Source: Coffea arabica
Taxonomy: Eukaryota > Streptophyta > Magnoliopsida > Gentianales > Rubiaceae
DNA: 64,000 nt
Direction of reading: 5' to 3'
NCBI RefSeq assembly: GCF_036785885.1
Contig: NC_092322.1
Span: 15,398,466-15,462,465 of the forward strand
The translations under genes and the position numbers were made by a program. Within the stretch, counting starts at the first letter, position 1. Each line of letters begins with the position of its first letter. Shown one piece after another: positions 12,075 through 24,040 of this stretch. The notes beneath the pieces are model-generated. The model was given only the letters and a program-made list of their open reading frames with translations. It was not told the origin of the DNA and searched no databases.

Positions 12075-14050
12075 TAGTGTTAGAAGGATATTTTACCCTT
12101 TTTTTGGCATTTTTTTATGCAATAGTTGCCAGAGGTGTAACTATCATGTGATTCTTTTAGGTTGTAATTTGGAAAAAATTTGTCAAGGGTGGTAAATGTG
12201 CTCAAAAATTAAAAATTTGGTTACCAAATTTGTTTTATCCAAAGTTTGGGGATTAAAAGTGCTCATATATCAAATTTGGGTCCCAAAATTACATTTTTCT
12301 TTGCTGAAAATTGTTGAATTCAAGTCCATCCTAAAACTTGTGCTGCTGTCAATTTTCTCAATAAAAAACAAAAAACACGGAGAAATGCTCCTTCTCCATC
12401 AAATTTTGGCTTCTCAAAATCCAAAAAATCAAACTCAATGGCGACAAAATCTTTTTCCCATACTGCTAAAACCACGACCCAGTTTTATTAATTACAATAA
12501 TAGTGGCTATCATTCTATAGAAAACAGAGTATTGTTAAACAACAGGAGAGTGTATTGCGAAATATCTTATGATGTATTAGAAAGCGTGGGCTAGTGATGA
12601 AGGAGAGATGACAATTCCCGTTGTCAAGTAGTACATAATCTAGATGAAAAAAAAAAGATTATACATTTTAAACTTATAACTATTGCATCAGAAACTGTGT
12701 CCCATCCCATGTAAACAAACCCTTCAGCCGCTGCTAAATTAAATGAGATGTTTTTTTTCTCATTTTATTGGCGCCACCACCAAAATAGTTTCATGTTTCT
12801 GTTACACATTCTTATGTTATACTATGTCACATAACTTTTTTATTGTGACAAGCATCCCATCAAGAGAGATATTTTTAAACTTGGATTTTTATCCAATATT
12901 GCACGAGATATGTTAGTCGAATAAATACTGTAACAAGAGCGTAATAGGGAAAGTTGTAATTAGGAGTGTAAGTGAATCAATCTACTCGCGACTAACTCAA
13001 TGCTTGGCTCGAAAAAAACCTCAAGTTGACTAGATTTTATCGAGTTCAAATTCAAGTAGCAAATGTAGTCAAGCTTAAGCTTCAAAATGCTATCCTAATT
13101 AGCCTAATCGAACTTAATCGAATATTTTTACTATTTAATTTTTACTTTTAGTTTTTATGTTAACAAGTTTTAAAATTTTTTTATTGATGGAATCACAACT
13201 ACCATTTGGACATGGCTAGTTTGTTATTAGTTTGTTTTTATTGATGGAATCACAACTATCACAAACGTCTTGGACATATTCCCTCAGTTTAGCACTACCA
13301 TCCAAATCAGGGATAGCAGTTGAATGTAGTACTATTTTAATCAGTTTAAACTTGATATCGTACCCTCCATGTTGTCAAATTAAGTCCTCAAATTTTTTCC
13401 CTATTATTTCACACCCAACAAACATGGCTTTAAAGGTTTACGATGTTATTGTATAACTTTTTGTATCAATTTCGTAGTACTACTTGAAGGCGTTGTGGGT
13501 ATAGAAATGATTTGATAACTTGATTCTGTATGTATGTACGTACATTTGAGATAGTTAGAACTAGGAAAATCAATGCATTTCTGATAAATGTTCACTTTTT
13601 TCATATTATTTTTCTATCACCAAATCGTACAAATTATACGTGTTGGTTGTATGTTGGTCACAGATCAACAATCAACCTATAACACAAGGAGTACACAAGG
13701 GATGAAAATGTCATTTTCTTAATCCATGGTCGATCGAATCGACTTTCACTTGCCGGAGTTTGTTCAATTGTAATAGGTTGCAACAAAATTAAACCTCAAA
13801 GTAGTTAAGTGCTGAAATTAATAGTTGAGGGTGCAAAGTGCTATATGAGCATAGTAACTAGGGTTGCAAAGTGAAATTAACCCTAATAATTATGCCATAT
13901 CTCATGGGAGGCAATTGTAATTTTGCAAACTCCAAGTCGGTTTAAGATTTGCGGCCCTACTGGCTACTGCCAAACCAGTTGCAACTTCATTGCATGTAGC
14001 CGACTGTACCCCATCTGTGCCCAAATCTTACACAAGAATTTTCCCACCCC
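12075..14050. other. Intergenic sequence upstream of the nuclease gene
   Basis: No gene is supported. An open frame of about 130 codons at 12196-12594 lacks an ATG start and any recognisable domain. Near 12957-13110 a stretch beginning TAGGAGTGTAAGTGAATC looks like one end of a hAT-type MITE, without a clear partner end. Confidence 0.4.
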
Positions 14051-14052
14051 TT

Positions 14053-14062
14053 TCTATATAGA
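14053..14062 (+). promoter_or_regulatory. Candidate TATA box of the SNM1/Apollo-type gene
   Basis: CTATATAG lies about 165 bases before the ATG at 14221, in a pyrimidine-rich leader context typical of plant promoters. The transcription start has not been mapped. Confidence 0.5.
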
Positions 14063-14220
14063 AACTCGTTCAAAATCCTCCTCCCAACAAGTCTCCCTTT
14101 CCTCAGTCACACACAAAAAACACGCACAAAAACACACATCTGAAATCCCTAATTTCTGGGAATTGGGATTGTTATTCTTCTCCAGTGTGTGTTGTGTGTG
14201 AAAATAGTACACATAGAGAG

Positions 14221-17200
14221 ATGCCAATAGAAATGCCAAGAGGGCTCCCATTTTCAGTGGATACATTTTCTCCAAATTCAAAGAGAAAAAGGCATCATTT
14301 CCTCACACATGCCCACAAGGACCATTGTCAAGGAATTCTCACCCATGCTTCTTACCCCATCTATTCTACTGTTCTCACCAAGGCCCTTGTTCTCCAGTAT
14401 TATCCACAGGTTGGTTCATCTTTTTTTTTTTGGGGGGGGGGCAGTTTTTGTTGTTGGGAAAATTTTATTTTGTTTAGTTGCAGAGATTTTTTTTATTCAA
14501 ATTCAATTAAATTTTGTTTATGGCAGCTTGATGATGGGGTTTTTGTGGGAATTGAGGTTGGTAAAACACTTGTTATTGATGATCCGGATGGCGATTTTGC
14601 GGTGACTGCTTTTGATGCAAATCATTGTCCAGGTGAGTCAATCTTCTTTTCTTCTAGAACTTCTGGGTTTTTTGCCTTTTATTTGCTTTCATGATCATTT
14701 TCTGTTTTGGTTTGTCATTTTGCTGATAATCTGATGCTCGTTCCAATGAAAATTACTATTTTTATGGTATTGTTGTTTTAGAAATTATGCTTCAAATGAG
14801 AGATGGCTGATTATCTCTGGCACAGGAGCAATTATTTGAATTATCTGTGATTGAGGGGTTTTAATGTGTTAGTAGCTAGTTTAATTAGCAATTGTTTGGG
14901 TTTTTGCTTGTATAATTGTTACTCGTTCAGATGAATTCATTTTGGTGATTTGGGGGTTTTAGTTCCTGCTTTAATTCTAGATTACTTTAAACCTGGTTGA
15001 CAAGCCAAGTTGATATTTTGTGAAGGAGATACCTATCCTTTGATGCATAAAACAAACTAAGTTTAGCTAACTTGTGAGATCAAGGTCATAAACGAAAAAG
15101 GAGTTTTTGTTCTGGCTTTTCTGTAATCTATGTCATCCTCAAATTTCCAGGGTTTGATTAACCAGTAAGAGAAATATTAAAGAAAATTCAGGGAAGAACT
15201 TGGGAACAAATGATATACACTATAAAAGGAGGGAAGGGTGGGGAGAGGAACTTACAAGGAAAGAGGAGCAGTGAAAAGTTATCATTCTATTGCAAACTTG
15301 GTTAACAATACTTGGATGAAATGTGAAAGACAACAAAGAGACGCTTAAAGGGAGAGCGAAGTTGGCATTTGGATAGGTGGGAGGGAGAACAATAAAGAGG
15401 GAGGGGTGATTTGATTTTATTATTCTGGCCTCTCTGTGGGTTGGTGAGTGGGACAAAGTGGATAAATCGGTTTGAAGAGAAGTTCCACATAAATAAGAAT
15501 CTTCAGTTATTGACTGCTTTCAGAATGAAAGTGAAGAAAAATGGCAGCTTCGGCAAGTTTCATTCATCTTTAATTTTCTGATCGTTCTCTTAGCTGCCAA
15601 ACTTTCTAACTGGAAAATTTAATGGCCAAATATTACAGAGCTCACATCCACCTCTTTAACACAAATGGAAATCTTCTTTACCTTTATAACTTAAAGTTGC
15701 ATCTGAACCAAGGGGCTGCTAAAGTTCTTGAATAGTGAAATTAGCTTGCTTCAAGCTAAAACTAAGATCCACTGCTTTTTTATTTGTTGCTTTAGAAACT
15801 TATTCTGCTATAAAATAATCCGTTGTGTGCTTCTTTAGCTAGTTTCTTTTTCCTTTTTGGTCTTTGGTGCTTATTCACCATGCTTAGTAAGTTTGTAGTA
15901 GGAAGGTCATAATCTTTGGAAAGAAGAACAAACATTGGGAAGGAAATTTTGGCATTGTTATTAGAACAGCAATTGGAGAACATTTTTTGTTGTTTCTAGA
16001 GACCTCTGGGGACTCTGATCTTAGTCTTTCTCTGTGAGAGGTTTTGTAAGTAAGGTTTTCTGACATTTGGCTGATGTGTTGCTCACTGGCTTCTAGTTTC
16101 TTTGCATAAAATTTTTCAGATGACGACGATGTATGCGTTGTCTCTGGGGTTTAGCATCGTCGAATAGGCCCGAGTTAATCTTCCCTTGGGAGGGGGGCTG
16201 CGGGTGTATGTGTTTGGTTAAACTCCAAGGGCTGAGTTGTAAGTCCTGGAAATTAAGAATTTATTTGCTGTTGTCTTTGTTGATTTCCTGCATCATTAAC
16301 AGCTGAGCCTAGCTGAGCCTGCACCAAAATTTCCATTTTTCGCTTTGGAAGCATTTCCATGACATGCATGCTTTACACACACACACAAAGAGAGGGGCTA
16401 TTTCTATCTTGGATTTGTGACAATACAGTAGTGGTTGGAAGATTTCAGTTCTTTTACTATCTTCTTCAATCCTTTGACCTTTAAATTCTCCTATCAATGG
16501 GTCTGAGTTCAGATATGTTTCTTTTTTGATGATTCGTAGGTAGATAGCTTCTGTTGTATGAAAACATCAAGTTCTGGAGCTGTTTTTTGAATCACATTCC
16601 AGATATTTTATTAACACTCTGTGCTGGCTTTAACTAATTGGAGCTGGAATTTTCTTATTATCATGTGTCTTTGTTATATTTATTTTTTCTTGCTGGTTGG
16701 CCCAATACAAGTTTCATTTTTCTTTGTTCCTTCAGTATTTGATATTAGGACCTGAGCCTATTCACGATGGTGATTGTGTTTGAATGTGGTTTTTGAATTT
16801 CAGGAGCTGTGATGTTTCTTTTTGAAGGCAGATTTGGTAACATTCTACATACAGGGGATTGCAGACTTACACCCGAGTGCTTGCAAAGCTTACCGGAGAA
16901 GTTCCTAGGAAAGAAAGGGAAAGAACCCATGTGTCAATTGGATTATGTATTCTTAGACTGCACATTTGGTAGGTTTTCCTTGAAAATGCCAAGCAGGCAA
17001 TCAGCAATCCAGCAGGTTCATACATTCTTCTTATCGATTCTTATCCTAGAACAGCTTGAACTCGTTGTGCTGCTTTTGTCAAATACAGATCATTCTAGCA
17101 ATAGGATTTCAAACGTCAAAATTCTACCGCCAATCTATTCTTTCTATTGCTATTTGGATTGGGTATTATCAATCAATGGTTATACGTGGTATATTGTTAG

Positions 17201-20200
17201 GGAGTTGGTATATCTGGTCTTATGTAGATATGTAATATGTGTAATATGTCTTAAGCCAATAGCTTCTTATGTGTGAATCTATTTCAGATGGATGTTCTAG
17301 GTTGACTTTTCGTAGATATTGATTAAGACTCTGAGAATGTAATTATTTCAAGAAAGAAGTGGAGACATGTCGAATCTCTATGTTAACTACTATAAATGGA
17401 ATGAATATGTAATGAACATGTAGACTAGATACTGGTGGCTTAACTTTTTGTTACGTATAATATTGCAACTGGAATAATCTAGTTATTGGACTTTTCATCA
17501 AGTACAAATTGATATGGTTTTGGCACTAGCAGAAAAGGACAAAGTAGGACCTTCTTTTTTTTGAAATGGGGTAATCCTATTCAATTGATACACTTTGTAA
17601 GTCATAGTCATTAATCTGAAGCCTATTTACGTTCTGTTAGGGTTAGATTGAGAGTCAAATTGCTTTTCCTGAATAAGTCGACTCAACTAGGAATGCTCCG
17701 TATGAAGAGTTTGATCTATTTGATCATCTTAATAAACAATATGCCTTAGAGTTGAAAACCCAAGATTCTTTTTTATTGCATTATTTCTTTTTGGTGTCCC
17801 TTTCTTTGGGAGTTAGGACTTTTAGGTATTTATTTCACAGGTGAGTCATGTAGGTAGCATTTGGCACCACTTGAGAAATGAAACTTTTGGGGAAAAGTTC
17901 ATTTAATGATTATTTCCATGAACAGTGGTGAAGGGAGAGCAAACAAAGTTAGGTAAGAAATTGGAAGAGTACTGCTGATGCATGTCAAGTTTGTAGGCCT
18001 TGAGTTGCAGGGAAAAACAATCAATGTAAAAACGAAATATGCTGCCTCTCCTTGATTAATATCACCTAGCAGGTGCATGAAGGGGGGGAATTTTGGGTCA
18101 AGTAAAGCTTGGTAGAGTCACGTCCCAGCATTTCTGGGTAAGCATCATTGCTGTAAAAAGAGTTGTGATCCTTGTAGACCCTTGATACAAACATTGGTAG
18201 TCAGTTGAATTACTTTGTGGAGGTCAGATTTCTATGCCCCTGCTTAAATGGTATGAGGAGCAGTTTCCACATGGTAGAGGTGGATCTATCTAAATCATTT
18301 TGAGGCAGACCTCCAGTAGCATTTTGGTGAAGTGTCTTATGAATGTACTAGGAAACTCATAGACTTTGGCAGTGGAGGCATCAGATGAAGTGTATATGAA
18401 GAATTTGAGATTCTAGTCCAGTTAATGTGTATCTAAAATGGTTGGTTATTTAAACCCAACACGTGAAAGAACTACTATGTACCAGATTACATCATCTTGG
18501 GATATTCCCTCACATGTAAAACGGGAACTTAGTTCTACTCAGGAATTTTAATCTTCTTGCAAGGCTTTTGCCCTCTGGCACTTTAAGCTTTGGTATCTTG
18601 GATCTGGCTTTGTTGCTGTAAAGATTGGGATATCAAAATGCCAGTATGTGCTTTTGCCTTTTGCAGTTCCTTCAGCAATACAGACTGCTAGTTTGAATTT
18701 AAGAGGGGTACAGCATGTTCTGAATTGTCGCATCTTTTTTTAAGAAAGCTAAGGGAATGTTACTTTGTTTTTGATTAATACCATGATTTTATGGAGAAAT
18801 CTTATGTTCATTTGCAACATAGTTACTCAAAAGTATGGGATACTGTTTCCTATTAGCTAGTTTGTCTTTCTAAACTATTCTAAGAAGCTGAAACAGATTA
18901 ATGACAATTGTTACTGTAGATGCAATAGTAAAGTCATACATGGGTTACAGTCTATGAGCATGGAAAACCACAAAATTTGGACATGACAGACTATGCTCCT
19001 TATCTGAAAAATACACGGTTTACAGACTATTTGAGTACTGAAAACCAGAAATTTGAAGTTGAGAGAGGATGCTCCTTTAGCCAAAATATACATGTAACTG
19101 TTTAACACGTAGTTTGCAGAGCATTTGAGTATGGAAAACTGGAAAACTTTAAGATCAGGGAGGATGCTCCTTTACCTGAAACATACATGCAAGTGTAATA
19201 ATAGCTGGCGGAGAAGTTTACTGATATCTATGCTTTCTCCTGAATAGAAGGTTTTGTGGTTGTGGAGAAGAGTCTGGTTTTTTCAGAATTTTTCTGCTTC
19301 CTTAATTATTTTTCGGTGATTTCTTTCTCAAGTTTCGGAGGGAAGTGATGAAGGGGAGCCAAAGCTGTGGATAGTAAAGTAGCTATTATACTGAATAAAA
19401 AATTTTAGAAGAAGAGCATTTGAGCACTCTTGGATCTTAAACTCTGTCTAATCTGCTTCATATGTTTTCTTTTCTTGCCTAGGATATCAGCCATATAAGT
19501 ATATCAAAGGGCTTCAGCAATAGATGTAAGACTTTGCTTTCTGTCTGTGTGCTGCTAGTTGGATTGGATGACTTGCATGTCATTGAATTTACAAATGCCA
19601 GATCAAACTGCTTTACGTCATTGTATTTTTGCACTCAAGTATAAGCTCATTTAATTGTTCAAGTCTTGCAATCACACAGGTCATAAATTGTATATGGAAG
19701 CACCCTGATGCACCCAGAGTGTATCTGACCTGTGACCTTCTAGGCCAGGAAGAAATTTTGGTGTATATATCTCAAACATTTGGCTGCAAGATATATGTTG
19801 ATAAAGTGCAAAATCCTGGATGTTATCAGGCTCTAGAACTTACAGTTCCTGAAATTCTGTCACAAGATTCATCTTCACGTTTCCAGATATTTGACGGATT
19901 TCCCAAACTTTGTGAAAGAGCAGAAGCCAAGATTGCCGAGGCACGTGCTAATTTTCAACATGAGCCTCTAGTTTTACGTCCTTCTGCACAGTGGTATGCA
20001 TGTGAGGAAGGATATTCAGAGGCTGAAAATCGAAGAAAGAGAATACATGATCAGGCTGTAAGAGATATTTCTGGTGTTTGGCATGTGTGTTACTCGATAC
20101 ACTCATCCAGGGAAGAACTAGATTGGGCTTTGCAGCTACTAGCACCAAAATGGGTTGTCTCAACAACACCTAGTTGCAGGGCCATAGAACTAGATTATGT

Positions 20201-20792
20201 AAAAAGGCATTGCTTCAATGCTCGAACTGCTTCAGATAATTCCTTCTCAAAACTCCTGAATATCACTCTGGAGGATTCTTCAGCTCCGGAAACCACACCA
20301 AGTTTGGGTTGTTTGCCTATTATTGAAATACCTAGTAAAGATGATTTGGAAACCCAGCCCCAATCAATGCTAGCATCAACAAGCCACAGAAGATTATTAA
20401 ATTTGTCTCCCCCAAGCAAAAGACCATCTGTCACATTATTTGGAAAACCAAGGGCTGGAATTCAAGATTCTATCTTCAAGCATGAGAAGGAAACGGTTAC
20501 AGAAGATGATTCTTCACAGAAAACAAGTGAAGATACTTCACTTAGGCAAGTGGAAGTTGTTGAAGTGGAATGCAGAAAGTCATTTGAGGAAAGCAGAGAG
20601 GAAGAAGACAGGAAAATAAGCGAGTCAACACAAAGAAGAAAACGTGCTTCTGATTCACCAATTGGATCGTCAAAGAGCTTTAGTCAAAGTTTGAGGAACT
20701 TTTATAGGTCCATGAATGTATCAGTACCTCAGCCTCTCCCATCCTTAGTGGAGCTTATGCATGCCAATAAATGCTCCAGGAGAAGATTCTAA
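14221..20792 (+). CDS. SNM1/Apollo-type DNA cross-link repair nuclease (metallo-beta-lactamase/beta-CASP)
   Basis: Predicted 539-aa nuclear 5'-exonuclease of the SNM1/Apollo (DCLRE1) group, which trims DNA ends in interstrand cross-link repair and telomere maintenance. Exons: 14221-14409, 14527-14632, 16804-17015, 19680-20792; all introns are GT-AG and keep frame. Visible motifs: HAHKDH at residues 30-35 (metallo-beta-lactamase motif 2), ANHCPG with His96 (motif 3), HTGDCR with Asp117 (motif 4), beta-CASP acidic motif CDLLGQE around 188-193, His310 in YSIHSSREEL, and Val at 328-329 in KWVVST where RNA-processing members have His. The Val fits DNA-specific family members. After about residue 390 the tail is Ser/Lys/Glu-rich and probably disordered, with a basic RRKR stretch as a possible nuclear signal. 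The ATG at 14221 is the first in frame after the leader. Introns 2 and 3 are long (2171 and 2664 bp). The exact orthologue among plant SNM1 paralogues is inferred. Confidence 0.93.
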
Positions 20793-22449
20793 ATCCAAGT
20801 CTTCTGAGTATCATGGTGGATTTTAAATTCTCTCTGTAATTCAGACCATTGAATTTATGCTTCTCTCTCAAAGGCAGCAGAAGTTGTGTACACGTTGCAA
20901 TTCTGGCTCCTTTGGCATTCTCCATTGTTTCAAGATTCAGATGCCATTGTGCTTGACAAGAGAAACAGATACATATATACATATACATGGAATTGTTTTG
21001 GTAGTATACCTTCTGCAACTACCCAGTTTCCTTCCTCTTTATGTTGTAAGTGCATTTGTTTTTAGTATACTTGATTTGAATTATTCAAAAGTTAGCGTAT
21101 TTCTCAGCACCTTGTGATTTGTACATGATTAACTTGATATTTATTCTGTAAACCCCATTTTTTCAATTGTTTATCCTATCCTGAATTATATTCTTTCTAT
21201 TCATGATGCATTTTAATCTGCGATTGTACCATATGGACAGTTTATAAAATCTACAGCTGGTTACGGCTTAAAGCTGACTTTGTATATGCTTCCGCAGGTA
21301 TACCTTGCGAAAGATATGCTTGTAACTGTCTTCACTGAATTCTTTTTGAGCCAACTTACAAATACGAGTGAGCTAAACACCTCTGTTTGGATCCTTCAGT
21401 TTTTCAAAAATTAGTTTTTCAAAAATTATAAAAATTTTTAAAAAAAAATCTAAAAAGTAGTCTAAATTTGTTTTAAACAATATTCCAAAATATATTTTGA
21501 AAACTCTACTACTCTTAAATATTTCAATATATTTTCTAAAAATATTTCAAAATATACTCTAAAAACTCTGTTACAGTAAAATTTTTTAAAAACACTTCCA
21601 AAAACAGCTAATCCAAATTTGGGACTTTGAGGATGTTCAGAGCTGATGAATTTATTTGGTAGAAAACTTGGCAACTAAAAGCAAAAAGAAAAAGAATCAA
21701 CACTACATGCCTCAGTGGTTCTGCATTGCTATGGCAGATAATCAAAAGTAGGGCTCACACTCATACATCAGTCATTGCTACTGCAAAAATTTTTTCTGCT
21801 TTAAGTTCAGAGTACATCTAAGTACTTCATATTTTTTCAATGCCACTAGATGATGTTGCTGCTTCTTGCATGACGGCCGTCAATTTTCTTTTTTATTTTT
21901 TTTAAATAAAAAATGTACTCTTTCTGTTCTAGAACTATGTGGTTTGCTTAACAAAACTGTATATGAAATGATTTTTTCTGCTTGACATAAATAATGCGAC
22001 TCTGCAACCTAATACATTTCATCCTTTGCTGCTGCAATACCACTATAATTCTATGGTTTCAAAAGCAAATGAGGTACAACATATCCTAGTTTATACCCTC
22101 TATAAGAGTTCTTTCAGCTTGAAGGACTTTTTTTGTCCTGATAACTGTAATCTTTCGTTTCAAAAGTAAATGAAATATGGCATATTCTAAATGTTGTTTA
22201 TACCCTCCATGAAAATGTTTTCAATTGGAAGCATTTTCTTCTCCTGATAAAGCCATTCAATGACCACAAATCAAAGCCACAGTCTCAAAGCAGATAATTT
22301 GGTTTACGGTCACTGCAATATTACGTTAAGCTACAATGACTAGTAAGAAAGCAAGAGCCTGTAAAATTCACATGTGCTTCAAAACATGGTATCCTCTCCT
22401 AGTTTTGAAGTATTAAGATCACCATTTCTCTGGCTGTGCCTCTGAATCC
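20793..22449. other. Intergenic region between convergent nuclease and ndhO genes
   Basis: It holds the 3' UTRs of the two convergent genes. Around 21380-21625 is a MITE-like stretch: TGTTTGGATCC near the left, TTTGGATTAGCTGTTTTTGG in reverse complement on the right, and repeated AAATATTTCAAAATATA in between. No gene is seen. Confidence 0.45.
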
Positions 22450-24040
22450 TTACATTCTTTCATAATCTAGCTTATCGGACTGCAAGAATGCATAACCATA
22501 AATCAAGACTTAAAAAAATGTTAAAAAGACAACACAAAATGCAAAAACCATATCCGAATATACTACTGCAAAGTTCTGCAATTGTCAGTAAAAGTTAAGT
22601 GCACCAAGGTATTTACACAAGGTACTGAAAAACCTTCCACTATGCTTAAAAAACCATGCTAAGAAAAGAGTTAAAAATGTGAAATGCTACCTTGATAAGC
22701 ATGTCTGTTGGAAGCCAAGCTGGTGCAGTTGGTATTCCAACCCATCCAATCTGCTTAAGCAAATATTTGTTCATGAGCAGGTTTCTACTAGTCAAAAGTA
22801 AAGAGTATATGCTTTTCATTCTTAATTCTCATACCTTTTTTGTTCATGAAACAGAAAATCGCGGTTTGAGATGTAATATCTTTCCTCTACTGATTTCTCT
22901 ACGTCATAAATCATTTCTTTTAGCAATGGAGGTGGAATGGATTATCTGAAAGCTCTTTCAACCTTATATTACTAAGTTTCAGAAGAATCATGCGAATTTT
23001 GCACTGGATGATGACTAAGCAAAACAATTCTTCAGTTTTAATTCATTATGAAGAGACATTCTTCTAAGTTTGTCATGTTAGATTGAATGTTGTAATTTCA
23101 AACCAGGGCTAGTCCAAAATTAATGAGAGATGCAAAAAGCTGTACTTACCAGCGCATACTCTCCTGTCTCAAATATCCGAATGTCCAGCACCTAAAAAGA
23201 GGTGGTAAAATAGGCAACAGGACACCTGAAATCAGTGTACTGCAGCCTCATTGTATTCCATATTTATTAAGAATTATGTAGCAGAATGAAGATAATACCT
23301 CCCCCCTATCTTCATATATGTAGTCCAAACCTTTATAATAAGGTGGATGTCCAACAGATAAGTACTGAAATTTGAAGCAATAACAGTTAGCAGATTATAC
23401 CTCCTGATAGACAAGAAACTAGAAAACAGCATTTTATCCTGGAAGACAAGACATCAACAATCTGCTGGTCCTTTGCTCATAAATTTCTAACCTGAGATGG
23501 GATACCTTACATTCATGTCAGCTTTTCCATAGCCAAATGAGGTTTTCTGTAGTTCAGCATTGCATTGCTGAATCTAATTTTTGTAATTGATATATCCAAA
23601 AATAAAAGCGAATCTATTACTAGAACTGAATTTATTGGAGAAACTGAAGAAACAGAAACACTTACATTGATACTATTAAGGTACTTCTCCTTATCCACTC
23701 TCACAATCTGCCCCTTTTTCACTGCCAGAAAGAGTTTGCACAACTAAATTTGAACTATTCTTTACACATAATCCAGTAATTTTACAAGATTTTGATCGGT
23801 TAACTCACTTGAATATACAGGCTTTTTGGGCTTAGGAGGAGGACTCGTGGATGATGCACGTTGAGAATTGGTAGAAATTTCTTGAGTTTTTGTCTCTGTA
23901 AGCTTCTGATCACTTGCGGGTTCGGCCGATTTTTCAGCTTTAACTACTCGTATTCGAAATGGGATTCTTCTTGCTGGCGAGTGTAGAAGTGTAGAAATGT
24001 ATGAAAATGAGCTCTTCGAAAAGGTTGCTGAGAAAGCCAT
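22450..24040 (-). CDS. ndhO: NAD(P)H-quinone oxidoreductase subunit O, chloroplastic
   Basis: Nuclear-encoded NdhO, a stromal-side subunit of the chloroplast NDH complex (subcomplex A), which works with photosystem I in cyclic electron flow and chlororespiration. Six minus-strand exons: 24040-23809, 23721-23666, 23364-23299, 23191-23150, 22750-22691, 22479-22450, with stop TAA. Every intron is GT-AG and the 486 nt give 161 aa. The Met at 24040 (MAFSATFSKSS) was preferred over the one 9 codons upstream because it matches the usual start of a plastid transit peptide. Residues 1 to about 40 are Ser/Arg-rich and acid-poor. A Pro/Lys linker (PPPKPKKPVYS) leads into the conserved core MKKGQIVRVDKEKYLNSINY, HPPYYKGLDYIYEDRGE, VLDIRIFETGEYAL and VGIPTAPAWLPTDMLIK, ending DYERM. 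All the short exons are intact, so the gene is probably functional. Confidence 0.95.

Noticed and set aside
12196-12594. 132-codon open frame on the plus strand
   Set aside because: It lacks an ATG start, is hydrophobic/Lys-rich as expected for AT-rich DNA, and shows no family motif or splice context.
14309-14605. 98-codon frame overlapping exons 1-2 of the nuclease gene
   Set aside because: It is a shadow frame crossing an intron of a well-supported gene.
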